In this document: piece after piece, positions 46,658-55,874 of the stretch
Position numbering within the stretch: the stretch's first letter is position 1
Layout: each line of letters opens with the position of its first letter
DNA from: Stappia indica
GTDB taxonomy: Bacteria; Pseudomonadota; Alphaproteobacteria; Rhizobiales; Stappiaceae
DNA length: 64,000 nucleotides
NCBI RefSeq assembly: GCF_009789575.1
Contig: NZ_CP046908.1
Location: forward strand, 4,803,001 to 4,867,000
Reading direction: 5' to 3'
Position numbers and translations under genes: made by a program
Notes under the pieces: model-generated
Told to the model about the DNA's origin: nothing
Seen by the model: only the letters and a program-made list of their open reading frames with translations
Databases searched by the model: none

Positions 46658-47686
46658 ATGTCCTCCCCGGTCACCCTCACGCTGGACGAGGCTGGCGCCT
46701 TTGCCCGCGCCGCCCTCATCGCTGCGAATACCTCCGCCGAAAACGCCGAATCCGTCGCCCGCGCGCTTGTTGCCGCCGAGGCCGACGGCCAGGCCGGCCA
46801 CGGCCTGTCGCGCGTCTCCTCCTATGCCGCCCAGTCGAAGAGCGGCAAGGTCGACGGCCATGCGGTGCCGGACTTCTCGCGCCCAGCTCCGGCCTTGCTG
46901 CGGGTCGATGCGGGCCTGGGCTTTGCCTATCCCGCCTTCGATCTGGTGATCGACGCGCTGCCCGGCATTGTTGCGGAAACCGGCATCGGCCTTGCCGCCA
47001 TCCGCCGCTCGCATCACTTCGGCCAGGCCGGCGCCCATTGCGAGAAGCTGGCCGAAAAGGGCCTCGTCGCCTTCGTCTTCGGCAATGCGCCCAAGGCCAT
47101 CGCGCCCTGGGGCGGGCGCAAGCCGCTGTTCGGCACCAATCCGATCGCCTTCGCCGCGCCGCTGCCCGAGGGCCGCGCGCCGCTGGTGATCGATCTCGCC
47201 GTCTCGCGCGTGGCGCGCGGACGCATCCTGTCGGCGCAAAAGGCCGGCCTGCCGATCCCTGAAGGGTGGGCGCTCGACGTCGACGGCAACCCGACGACCG
47301 ATGCCGATGCGGGCATGGCGGGCACGATGATCCCCATCGGCGAGGCCAAGGGCGCAGCGCTTGCCCTGATGGTGGAGGTGATGGCCGCCGCTCTGGTCGG
47401 GGCGAGCCTTGCCTTCGAGGCCTCCAGCTTGTTCACGGGCGAGGGGGCCGCGCCCGACCTCGGCCAGACGGTGATCGCCATCGATCCGGGCATGAGTTCG
47501 GCCGGCGCCTATGGCGAGCGGATGGAGACGCTGGTCGCGGCCATCGAGGCAGAGGACGGGGTGCGCCTGCCGGGCTCGCGCCGGCTGGAGGCGCGCGCCC
47601 GCGCCGCCCGCGAGGGGCTGACTATCCCCGCAGCGGTGCATGCGGAAATCGCGGCGCTGGCCGGAGAGGATTGGCGCAACGCGTAA
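46658..47686 (+). CDS. Ldh-family (type 2 malate/lactate) dehydrogenase
   Basis: The 342-residue NAD(P)-dependent oxidoreductase of the Ldh_2 family has ANTSAENAESVARALVAAEADGQAGHGLSR at the start, then IGLAAIRRSHHFGQAGAHCEKLAEKGLVAFVFGNAPKAIAPWGG and GTNPIAFAAPLPEG. The catalytic histidine is in the HHFG motif. Family members use malate, lactate, ureidoglycolate or other 2-hydroxyacids. It is divergent from the GntR gene, so it and gabD may form one pathway. The substrate is not known. Confidence 0.88.
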   Translation: MSSPVTLTLDEAGAFARAALIAANTSAENAESVARALVAAEADGQAGHGLSRVSSYAAQSKSGKVDGHAVPDFSRPAPALLRVDAGLGFAYPAFDLVIDALPGIVAETGIGLAAIRRSHHFGQAGAHCEKLAEKGLVAFVFGNAPKAIAPWGGRKPLFGTNPIAFAAPLPEGRAPLVIDLAVSRVARGRILSAQKAGLPIPEGWALDVDGNPTTDADAGMAGTMIPIGEAKGAALALMVEVMAAALVGASLAFEASSLFTGEGAAPDLGQTVIAIDPGMSSAGAYGERMETLVAAIEAEDGVRLPGSRRLEARARAAREGLTIPAAVHAEIAALAGEDWRNA

Positions 47687-47722
47687 GGGGATTTCTTCGG
47701 CGAGCCACACGCTCGCTTGTCA

Positions 47723-47864
47723 TGCCTTCGAAGGCAGGCATCCAGTATCCGCCGGGGTAGTTGGCAGGGACGCTGGCGGATGCGGCTTTGTGCCGGCGCC
47801 GAGGCCTGGGCCGCACGACCTGTGGTTACTGGGTCCCGGTCTTCGGCTACGCCGAAACCGGGAC
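47723..47864. repeat. REP-like intergenic palindrome pair
   Basis: TGCCTTCGAAGGCA (47723-47736) is a perfect 14-bp palindrome. About 100 bases on, GTCCCGGT-C-TTCGGC pairs with GCCGAA-ACCGGGAC (47833-47864), a 14-bp stem with one bulge and a three-base loop. This type of paired palindrome with the surrounding phrases resembles dispersed intergenic repeats seen in alphaproteobacterial genomes. It lies between the Ldh-family gene and tamB and may end both transcripts. No transposase is nearby. Confidence 0.55.
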
Positions 47865-47909
47865 GACAACCGGGAGCTGACCGCGCGCCATCGCACGGGC
47901 TCTCATGCG

Positions 47910-50900
47910 CTACTTGCCGAATTCGCGCTCGAAGAAGATGCCGGCCTTGGACTCGCCGTCCGCGCCGACCTCGCCGCGCAGCTTCAGCGACTTGGTGACG
48001 TCGATATCGACGGTGACGCGGCTGGAGCCGGCCTCCGTGCCCTGCCTGACGCCGAGATAGATGTTGTCGCTGAGGTACTTGCCGACGGCGAGCGAGGGGC
48101 CGGAGGTTCCGTCGGTTTCCAGGTCGATGGCATCGACGCCCAGCGACTGGCGCAGCGCGCCGAGCGGGCCCTCGCCGCTGCCGCCGGTGAGCGCCAGCAC
48201 GGAGGCGCCGAGCTGGGCGATCTGGGTGGGCGAGAGCTGGCTCATCGAGCGGTCGAACAGGAACTGCGCCAGCACTTCGTCCTGCGGCAGCTGCGGCGAG
48301 GAGGTGAAGGCGATGTCCGGCTGCGCCGCCGGGCCGGTGACGCTGATGGTCACCTGCGCGCTGCTGGTCTGCGAGGTGGCGGCAAAGTCCAGCCGCGGCA
48401 TCAGGGAGCCGGTGAAGCTGACGTCGCCCCGGTTGAACTGGACGCGGCGGGTCAGCACCTGCATCAAGCCGCGGCGCATGTTGAACGAGCCGATGGCCTG
48501 CGGGTCGGCGGTGGTGCCGACGATGCGCAAGGTGCCGCCCATCTCCGCGTCGAGGCCGCGGCCGCGCACGAAGATGCGCCCCGGAGCGGAGACGTTGACA
48601 TCGAGGCTGATCGGCCGGCTGCCGCCGCCGCCGGACCTGCCCTCGTCGCGGGCGAGCGCCGCATCCTGCAGGCGCACCGCTTCCGGCGCGTTGACATGGG
48701 TCACCGCGAGGGGATTGATTGCCCCCGGCAGGCTGCTGGGAATGGTGATGTCGGCACGGGCGACGTTGACGTTACCCTCCAGCCGGGCACCGCGCGCCTG
48801 GTCGGCGAGGGGACCGGTGAGGCGCAGGTCGGCACTGAGCGTCGCCTGCACCACCCGTCCGTCGGAATAGCGCCCGTCGCGCACCTGCACCCTGAGGTCC
48901 GCCGGCATGCCGGCATCCAGGCCGATGCGCCCGCCGGCCGACAGGTTACCCCCGGCGGCGATGGCTGCGTTAAGATCGTTGATCGCAACACCTGAATTGT
49001 CGACAGCGATGCTGCCGGTGAAATTCTGCAAGGTGAGGCCGGAGGCGAGCTGCGTCAGCGAGAGCTGGCGCGGCTGCAACGTGATGCTGTAGCGCGGCGC
49101 GGCGAAGGAGCCGGTGACCCTGCCGGAGACGGCAAGCCCGCCCTGGCCGGAAAAGCCCGACAGGATCAGCCGCTGGCGCGCCGCACCGACCGGAACGTTG
49201 CCGCTGAGCGTGATGTCGAGGGCACCCGGCGCTGCAATGGCGACGGTGCCGGCGGCAGTGAGCGCCAGCCCGTCGGCGCCGGTAATGTCGGTGGTCTGCG
49301 TCACCCGGCCGCCCTGGAAGCGCCCGGTGGAACGCAGGCCGACGGCGGCAAGGCCGTTTTCGCGCAAGGGCGCGGCGGAGAGGTTGGCGACCGACAGCGA
49401 CCATTCGGCCTGCGGGTCTGCGGCCGCACCGCGAACGGTGACCGTTCCCGAGGCGCTGCCGGTGGGAGACACGCCGGGGGCAAGCGGGGCGAGCGCCGTC
49501 AGCGGCAGGGCGTTGATCCGCGCGTCGATAGCGAGGCGGTCGCCGGCGGTGCCGCTGACATCGATCCGGCCTTCGCCGATCCGCAGTCCCAGGTTCTCGA
49601 TTGTGGTGGTGCCGTCGGCGATGGAAATGCGGGCTTCCTGCGCCAGCCGGGTGGCAAGGCCGCGATAGCGCCCCTGAAGCGAGGACAGCAGCACGTCGAG
49701 CCCGGTGTCGGTCGGCTGCAGCGCCGCCGTCAGGGTGACGCCGTCGGCGTTGGTTCCCTGCGACAGACGGGCATCCAGCTCGATATCGGTGCGCGTTCCC
49801 TGCGTGGTCGCGGTCGCGGTCACCGTCTCGATGGCGGTGCCGCCGGCCGTGATGCCGCCGAGCCGCGCCTCGCCGGAGAGCGTCGGTGCGGCAAACCCGC
49901 CGCGCGCGGTGCCCGAGGCGGAAAGCCGCGCGATCCGGTTGCCGGCAACCGCGATATCCTCGCCCTGCAAGGTCAGTTGCGCCCGCTGGTCGGCGCCCGT
50001 TCCCGTCAGCGCCAGCTTGCCCGACAACGCACCTTCCAGCTCCGTGAGGGCCAGGGTCGAGAGCTCGGAGAGCTTCGGCGCGGCGATGTCGAGCGAGCCG
50101 GTGACCGTGCCGAGCGCATCCGCGAGATCGCCGATCTCGAAGGCGCCGGTGATCCGGTTTTCCCCCGTGGCCAGAGAGAAGGTCGGGATCGTGACGCCCG
50201 CGCCCTTCGGCTCCGCGTCGATCTCGACATCCAGCCGGTTGCCGTCGATCGAGCCGCGCGCCTGGATGTTCGCCGACAGCGCGTCCGGCGCAGTGGTCGC
50301 CGTGACGTCGACCTCGAGATCCGTGACCGGCTTGCCGGCGAGCTGCAAGGCCTCGGCCGTGAGCGTCGCGGCAATGTCGGGGCCGGTGAGCGCGCCCTTG
50401 GCCGTGCCCTCGATCCGGGCCGCGCCCACGACCTGCGGTGCGAAGCGGGCAAGGTCGGCCAGCGTCACCGTGTAGCTGCCGTCGACGGTCTCCGCCGTCA
50501 CTGTGCCGTCGAACGTCGTCTCGATGCCGTTCAGCGTCAGGGTGAGGGCGTCGATCTTAGCGCCCGGAGCGGCAGGGTCGACGGTGGCGCGCGCGTCGAG
50601 CGTCAGCGGCCCGGCGAGCATGTCCGCCCCCTCGATCAGCGGCTGCAGGTGGCGCGCGGTGAGTTTCGCGGTGACGCCGAGCGGGGCATCCGCCGCGGTG
50701 GTGTCGAGGCCTTCGCCGGCAAGGCGCAGGCCGATGCCCTCGAGCTGGGCTTCGGTGGTTTGCACCCGCGCGCTGTCGAGCGCCAGCGACCAGTCGAGCG
50801 CATCGCGCGGGCCGCTGGCGGTCAGCGAAAGGGTGGTCTCGCCGATGGTGATCAGCCTGTCGGGCAGCTCGACGCCGATCATCGCGCCGTCGCCGGCCGA

Positions 50901-51974
50901 CAGGCGCATGTCGGCGCTGGCATCGATCCGCCCGTCCTCGGGCAGGTCGGCGCGGAAGCTGGAGGAGAGGGTGCCGGTCTCAAGGGTGCCTTGCGCCCGC
51001 CGCGGCGCGAAGTCGCGGGTGAGGATAACCTCCGCGTCCAGCACCGTGCGGCCCATCACCAGTGCGGCGGCGACCGGCGGGGCGAGGGCGGAAAGCTCGC
51101 CCTCCAGCCGCGCGGTCAGCTGGCGGGTGTCCCCGGTCTCGGCAAGGCGGGCGGTGCCGGCGATCTCCGTGCGTCCGTCGAGCGCCAGCGACATCTGCGC
51201 CTGCCAGTCGTCGAGCGGGCCGTCGCCCTTCAGCGCGACATCGAGCGCCGGCAGGCCCTCGATCTGCAGAAGGCGGGCGGCAAGTCCGCCGCGCGGCTCC
51301 TTCACCGTGACGTCGAAGAACAGTTCCTCCGCCTGCGGCATGAAGCGCACGGTCGCGGCGATGTCGCCCGGCGTGCCGTCGATGCGGCTTATGGCGAGCT
51401 CGGCATTGGCCGCCTGCGGCGCGTCGGAAAGGCTCGCCTGCGCCTGCGCGGTCAGGCGCACCGGCGTGCCGACGACGGGGGCGGCGATGTCGATCTCCGC
51501 GATCCGCGCCTGGCCGAGGCGGAAGGGCAGCAGCGGCACCGAGCCGCCGGTGTCGCTCTGTGTCTTTGAGGGGACGGGCAGGCGGGCGAACGAAACGCGG
51601 GCAACGTCGATGGCTTCGACATCGATGGTGCCCGACAGGAGCGCCAGCGGGTGCCAGGCGAGCCGCGCCTGCTCGACCGTCAGGTAGGTGCCGGCAGCGT
51701 CCGAAACCTCGACCCGCTCGACGCTGGCATCGAGGCCCCAGCCGACCTGCAAGCCGGCAAGCCGCACGCCGCCGTCCGGGCCGCCGGCAATGTCGTTGAC
51801 CAGCGCCACGACCGCGTTGCGCCCGGCCTCCGTCTGCAGCGCGCCGAGCAGCCCGAGCACCAGCAGGGGCACGATCACCACGATGGCGACGAGCACGCGC
51901 AGCAGCAACCGGGCGGTGCTGCGCAGGAAGGAGCGGGAACGGCGGCGGGCTGGCGAGGCGGTCAACTTATGCAC
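47910..51974 (-). CDS. tamB: TamB, translocation and assembly module
   Basis: The 1354-residue inner-membrane-anchored periplasmic protein has one N-terminal helix (about residues 24-47, LRVLVAIVVIVPLLVLGLLGAL) and a long beta-taco body rich in repeated 'SGTATLAG'-like turns. The C-terminal DUF490 part carries RRVQFNRGDVSFTGSLMPRLDFAATS, then QLPQDEVLAQFLFDRSMSQLSPTQIAQLGASVLAL and the ending GIFFEREFGK, as in TamB. It moves phospholipids to the outer membrane and helps outer-membrane protein assembly with TamA. The start is GTG at 51974. tamA lies upstream on the same strand, with a 241-base gap. Confidence 0.93.
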   Translation of the reverse strand: MHKLTASPARRRSRSFLRSTARLLLRVLVAIVVIVPLLVLGLLGALQTEAGRNAVVALVNDIAGGPDGGVRLAGLQVGWGLDASVERVEVSDAAGTYLTVEQARLAWHPLALLSGTIDVEAIDVARVSFARLPVPSKTQSDTGGSVPLLPFRLGQARIAEIDIAAPVVGTPVRLTAQAQASLSDAPQAANAELAISRIDGTPGDIAATVRFMPQAEELFFDVTVKEPRGGLAARLLQIEGLPALDVALKGDGPLDDWQAQMSLALDGRTEIAGTARLAETGDTRQLTARLEGELSALAPPVAAALVMGRTVLDAEVILTRDFAPRRAQGTLETGTLSSSFRADLPEDGRIDASADMRLSAGDGAMIGVELPDRLITIGETTLSLTASGPRDALDWSLALDSARVQTTEAQLEGIGLRLAGEGLDTTAADAPLGVTAKLTARHLQPLIEGADMLAGPLTLDARATVDPAAPGAKIDALTLTLNGIETTFDGTVTAETVDGSYTVTLADLARFAPQVVGAARIEGTAKGALTGPDIAATLTAEALQLAGKPVTDLEVDVTATTAPDALSANIQARGSIDGNRLDVEIDAEPKGAGVTIPTFSLATGENRITGAFEIGDLADALGTVTGSLDIAAPKLSELSTLALTELEGALSGKLALTGTGADQRAQLTLQGEDIAVAGNRIARLSASGTARGGFAAPTLSGEARLGGITAGGTAIETVTATATTQGTRTDIELDARLSQGTNADGVTLTAALQPTDTGLDVLLSSLQGRYRGLATRLAQEARISIADGTTTIENLGLRIGEGRIDVSGTAGDRLAIDARINALPLTALAPLAPGVSPTGSASGTVTVRGAAADPQAEWSLSVANLSAAPLRENGLAAVGLRSTGRFQGGRVTQTTDITGADGLALTAAGTVAIAAPGALDITLSGNVPVGAARQRLILSGFSGQGGLAVSGRVTGSFAAPRYSITLQPRQLSLTQLASGLTLQNFTGSIAVDNSGVAINDLNAAIAAGGNLSAGGRIGLDAGMPADLRVQVRDGRYSDGRVVQATLSADLRLTGPLADQARGARLEGNVNVARADITIPSSLPGAINPLAVTHVNAPEAVRLQDAALARDEGRSGGGGSRPISLDVNVSAPGRIFVRGRGLDAEMGGTLRIVGTTADPQAIGSFNMRRGLMQVLTRRVQFNRGDVSFTGSLMPRLDFAATSQTSSAQVTISVTGPAAQPDIAFTSSPQLPQDEVLAQFLFDRSMSQLSPTQIAQLGASVLALTGGSGEGPLGALRQSLGVDAIDLETDGTSGPSLAVGKYLSDNIYLGVRQGTEAGSSRVTVDIDVTKSLKLRGEVGADGESKAGIFFEREFGK

Positions 51975-52215
51975 CCCGACGAGCTGAAAAACGAGTCGTC
52001 ATGAAAAGACTTATCCCGCAATCTTGAAGCGAAATCATGGCGTCCCGGGAGACCGGCCTGAATCGGTCTCTCAAGGCGTTGAATCGGAATCGGAACCTTA
52101 TCGCTCGATCCTATGTCCCTGGAATGATTCGCAGAATCGGATTTCGAGACGGATTTTGCAAAATTTCGAGAAATTTTGCGTTCCAGGGGTCCAAACCGTC
52201 TCAATTTCTCGAAAA
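51975..52215 (-). ncRNA. Structured AT-rich tamA-tamB intergenic segment (candidate RNA element)
   Basis: Outer arms CCCTGGAA (52117-52124) and TTCCAGGG (52181-52188) enclose two hairpins: GATTC-GCA-GAATC (52126-52138) and GCAAAATTT-CGAG-AAATTTTGC (52158-52179). A further 7-bp stem lies at 52049-52055/52064-52070 (GAGACCG / CGGTCTC). Together these can form a three-way junction. Base composition is AT-richer than flanking genes. No gene fits: short frames in both directions have no family-like product. Confidence 0.35.
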
Positions 52216-54225
52216 TCAGAACGCCTGGCTGAGGCCGACATAGACGGCGAAGCTCGGGTCGTCCTTTTCCGGGTTGAGCGGTACGGCGACGTCCAGCCGG
52301 AGCGGTCCGACCGGGGTGAAGTAGCGGATGCCGGCACCGACGCCGACCTTCAGCCCTTCGGAAAAATCCGGATAGACCGCGCTGAAGCTGTTGCCGGCAT
52401 CGACGAAGCCGACGAGGCCGATCGTCTCGGTGACCTTCATCCGCACTTCTGCCGAGGCCTCCACATAGGAGCGCCCGCCGGTGACCTCGCCGGCGATCCG
52501 CGGGCCGACATTGCGATAGGCATAGCCGCGGATCGAGCCGCCGCCGCCGGAGAAGAAGCGCCGGGCCGCCGGCACCGCCCGCACGGACGGGGCGATGATG
52601 CTGCCGGCGCCGAGGCGGCCGGCGAGCACGAAGCGCCGCGCGTCGTCCAGCGCCTGGTAGGCGGAGACCTGCGCCTTGGTGAAGAGCATGAAGTTGCCGC
52701 CCTTGGCGTCGTAGGCGGGCTCGGCGAAGGCGACGGCGTTGATGCCCTTGGTCGGGTTCAGCTTGTCGTCGCGGGTGTCGTAGGCGATCTCGCCGATGAT
52801 GCCGGTGAGCAGGTAGGTGCGGTCGCCGAAGACGTCCTGCTCGTCGGCGAACTGCACCTCGGCGCCGACCCGCGCCGACAGCTGGTCGCTGAACTCGCGC
52901 CGCACGAAGGCATCCAGCGTGACGTTGCGGCTGCGATAGGCGTCGGGGATTTCCTGCTTAGCGCTGAGGCTTGTCGTGAAGGTGGTCAGCGGCCCGAAGG
53001 CGCCGGGCTTCTCGAAGGCGATGCGGCCGGCATATTCCAGGTCCGACAGGCTGTTGTCGCCGAGGCGGCCGACCGAGCCCTCGATGCTGAGCAACTCGCC
53101 GCGGCCGAACAGGTTGCGCCGGCGCCAATAGGCCTCGACGCCGAAGCCTTCCGAGCTCGACCAATTGGCGCCGACGCCGATGACGTTGCGCTTGCGCTCG
53201 GAGACCTCGATGGTCATCGGCAGGCGCCCGTCCGGGCCGACCTGCTCGCCCGGCACGATGCGCACGGAGGAGAAGATGCCGAGGTCGGAGAGCCGCTTGG
53301 TGGCGCGCTCGATGGCTTGCGGAGAGTATTGCTCGCCCTCCGGCAGCATGGCCTGGGTGACGACGAAATCGGGATCGGTCGCCTCGGTGCCGCTGACCGT
53401 GACCTCGCCGAAGCGCGCGTCCCGTCCGGGCGCTGCGACGAGGCGCACATCCAGCCGGTTGGTGGCGTGGTCGGCGACGATCTCGCGCCGCTCGATCCTG
53501 GCGAAGGGATAGCCGGCCGACTTCAGGTCGGCGACGATGCGCTGCTCGGCGCGCAGCACCTTCTCGGAATTGGCGGTTTCGCCTCGCACCAGCCCGTAGC
53601 TTTCCGGCGTGCCGACGAGCGCGTCCTGCGCGGTGCTTTCGACCGACAGGCTGCCGAAGGAAAACAGCGGGCCGGGCGACACGCGGATCGTCACCGGAAC
53701 GGGGCGCGGGCCGGGCAGGGAGGGCATGCGCAGCGCCGCCTCCAGCGTCAGACCGGCGACGCGGATGTCGACGGTGCCGGCATAGTAGCCCTCGACATAG
53801 AGCCGGCCGACAAGACGCTCGAAGTCGGAATTGGCGCGGGCGATCAGCCCGGCCTCGCCCGAAGGCGGACGGGCGGCATCGCTGACGAGTTCGGAGGTGC
53901 TTTCCAGCTTGCCCTTGAGCTCGTCCTCGCCGGTGCCGGACAGCGACAGGGTGACCGTGTAGGGGAAGGGATCGACGACGGCGGTCGCCGCTTCGCTCTC
54001 CGACTTGCCGAAGGGCAGCCAGCCGAGCAGGTCGAGGGCGGAGGCGGGGGCCGCGGACAGGCCGAGCAAGGTGCCGGCCATCAGCGCAGCACAAAGGGGG
54101 CGCCGACGATGGTCCCGCCGTGCCGTCCTCGCATTCCCCGTCAAAAACGCCGACGAGTCTGCCGCCCGGATCTCGTTGATACGCACGAGACATCCTGTTC
54201 CGGTTGAGCCCGAAAGGTCCTTCAT
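52216..54225 (-). CDS. tamA: TamA, outer-membrane BamA-like (Omp85) protein
   Basis: The 669-residue protein has a signal segment (PLCAALMAGTLLGLSAAPASA), then POTRA-type domains up to about residue 370 and a C-terminal 16-strand barrel. The Omp85 signature is SIRGYAYRNVGP, and the C-terminus ends SFAVYVGLSQAF with the terminal Phe for BAM. Strands such as GFGVEAYWRRRNLFGRGELL are typical. Start 54225 (MKDLSGS) is assumed; an ATG at 54318 is also in frame and neither has a good ribosome site. It works with TamB, which follows on the same strand. Confidence 0.92.
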   Translation of the reverse strand: MKDLSGSTGTGCLVRINEIRAADSSAFLTGNARTARRDHRRRPLCAALMAGTLLGLSAAPASALDLLGWLPFGKSESEAATAVVDPFPYTVTLSLSGTGEDELKGKLESTSELVSDAARPPSGEAGLIARANSDFERLVGRLYVEGYYAGTVDIRVAGLTLEAALRMPSLPGPRPVPVTIRVSPGPLFSFGSLSVESTAQDALVGTPESYGLVRGETANSEKVLRAEQRIVADLKSAGYPFARIERREIVADHATNRLDVRLVAAPGRDARFGEVTVSGTEATDPDFVVTQAMLPEGEQYSPQAIERATKRLSDLGIFSSVRIVPGEQVGPDGRLPMTIEVSERKRNVIGVGANWSSSEGFGVEAYWRRRNLFGRGELLSIEGSVGRLGDNSLSDLEYAGRIAFEKPGAFGPLTTFTTSLSAKQEIPDAYRSRNVTLDAFVRREFSDQLSARVGAEVQFADEQDVFGDRTYLLTGIIGEIAYDTRDDKLNPTKGINAVAFAEPAYDAKGGNFMLFTKAQVSAYQALDDARRFVLAGRLGAGSIIAPSVRAVPAARRFFSGGGGSIRGYAYRNVGPRIAGEVTGGRSYVEASAEVRMKVTETIGLVGFVDAGNSFSAVYPDFSEGLKVGVGAGIRYFTPVGPLRLDVAVPLNPEKDDPSFAVYVGLSQAF

Positions 54226-54647
54226 CGACCCATCTTGTAAGCCTAAGGCTAGGCCCGAATGGTTGACCGGTTCTGAACCGGCGGTCCCGTCCGGACCAAT
54301 TCGCTCACCATATGGCATGTTTCATGCGCTTTGACGAATCTCGTGCCGCCGCGGATTCGCCAGGTCGGCGCCTGCCGTTAGGCGCCGATGCCCGCCCTGC
54401 CGCAGGGGGAGAAGCGCCGGGCGCTGCTGCCGCTCCCGTCGAAAGTCGGCCCACAAATGCCTGAAAACCGGGACAATTTTGTCAGATTCATTTTCTGTTT
54501 GATTAACCAATGGGGTAAACAATGTTGCCGATGAACAACAGGTGCCGGGCTTGCGGCGGCGCGCGTCCATCCAGCTTGGACACCCGCCCGAGAGGGTGCT
54601 AACAGAAGCGGGCGTGACACGTCCGGAATGTCACTACCGAGGCCTTG
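54226..54647. other. Divergent intergenic region, 422 bases
   Basis: The gap between tamA (minus) and the capsule export gene (plus) has no gene. Bases 54470-54540 are AT-rich with TTGATTAACC and GTAAACAATG, so they probably carry the capsule operon promoter. Inverted TGTTG / CAACA arms lie at 54522-54539. Confidence 0.5.
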
Positions 54648-55781
54648 ATGCGTTTCTTGTTCCCTGTTTTCCTTGCGTTTTCGCTCGCAGGCTGTGCCGG
54701 CCTGCCGGGGCAGGGACCGGCTGCGATCACCATCACCTCCGAAGAGATCGAGGGCGACGCGGTCAGCTCGGACTACGTGCTGCTGTCGCTGGACCGTGCG
54801 ACGGTCGCGGCGGTGCACGATTACCGCCCGGCGCTGTTCTCCCGCCATTTCGCCAAGGTGCCCGGCGCCGGCCGCTCGACGCGCCTTGGCATCGGCGACC
54901 GCCTGGTCGTGACGATCTGGGAAGCGGCGCCCGAGGGCCTGTTCTCCACCACCGACGGCAAGAACGTCTCCGTGCCCGTGGTGGTCGACGAGGCCGGCTA
55001 CATCTTCATTCCCTATGCCGGCCGCATCCAGGCGAACGGCCTGTCGGTCGAGGGCCTGCGCTCCTCGATCCAGGAGCGGCTGAAGGGCAAGGCCATCGAG
55101 CCGCAGGTGCTGGTGCTGGTGGAAGGCAACGAGAGCAGCGGCGTTGTCGTGGTCGGCGACGTGATGAAGCCCGGCCAGTACACCATGTCGGTGCGCGGCA
55201 TGCGCCTGCTGGAAGCGGTGGCGCGGGCCGGCGGCTCGCGCGAGGCGACCTACGAGACGGTGGTGACGGTCAAGCGCGGCTCGCGCTCGGGCGAGGCGCG
55301 CCTCGTCGACCTGATCGAATATCCGGAAAACAACATCTGGCTGACGCCGGGCGACAACGTGCTGGTGACGCACAAGCCGCGCACCTTCTCCGCCTTCGGC
55401 GCGGTGCAGGCGACGCAGCTGGTGCCGTTCAAGACCGAATCGGTGACGCTGGCCGAGGGTCTGGCCCAGGTCGGCGGCCTGAAGGACTTCTTCGCCGATG
55501 CCGGCGGCATCTTCCTGTTCCGCTACGAGGACCGGGATCTGGTGCGCAAGATCCGCGGCGACGAGGTGGCGCAGAGGTTCTCCAAGACCAAGGTGCCGGT
55601 CGTCTACAAGCTGAACCTGCGCGCCGCCGAGGCGTTCTTCCTGGCCCGCTCGCTCGAGATGCGCGACAAGGACATCATCTACGTCGCCAATCATCCGACG
55701 GCGGAGTTCGGCAAGTTCCTGCAGATCATCGGCCCGCTGCTGTCCAGTGCCAGAACGGTCGACGCGCTGGCCGCCAATTGA
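54648..55781 (+). CDS. Capsule/polysaccharide export lipoprotein (Wza/KpsD type, SLBB)
   Basis: The 377-residue outer-membrane lipoprotein has a lipobox LAGC (lipid on C16). Then the Poly_export domain TRLGIGDRLVVTIWEAAPEGLFST (about 80-165) and two SLBB-like repeats: VLVLVEGNESSGVVVVGDVMKPGQYTM and VLVTHKPRTFSAFGAVQATQLVPF. It forms part of the channel for capsule release. Start is the ATG at 54648 with GAGG upstream (a TTG codon lies just before). It is the first gene of a plus-strand run with two kpsS-like genes and a kpsC-like gene. Confidence 0.9.
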   Translation: MRFLFPVFLAFSLAGCAGLPGQGPAAITITSEEIEGDAVSSDYVLLSLDRATVAAVHDYRPALFSRHFAKVPGAGRSTRLGIGDRLVVTIWEAAPEGLFSTTDGKNVSVPVVVDEAGYIFIPYAGRIQANGLSVEGLRSSIQERLKGKAIEPQVLVLVEGNESSGVVVVGDVMKPGQYTMSVRGMRLLEAVARAGGSREATYETVVTVKRGSRSGEARLVDLIEYPENNIWLTPGDNVLVTHKPRTFSAFGAVQATQLVPFKTESVTLAEGLAQVGGLKDFFADAGGIFLFRYEDRDLVRKIRGDEVAQRFSKTKVPVVYKLNLRAAEAFFLARSLEMRDKDIIYVANHPTAEFGKFLQIIGPLLSSARTVDALAAN

Positions 55782-55874
55782 CGTCGGCCCTCGCCCCGGC
55801 GAGGGGACGTATGCCCGTGACGCCGCGAGCGGCAGGCTTTCGCCAACCGGCCGGCGCCGCAACGGACGCCTGAC

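Noticed and set aside
52037-52243. 68-residue plus-strand frame and 80-residue minus-strand frame between tamA and tamB
   Set aside because: They cross the inverted repeats, have no ribosome site or family motif; the repeats explain the sequence better.
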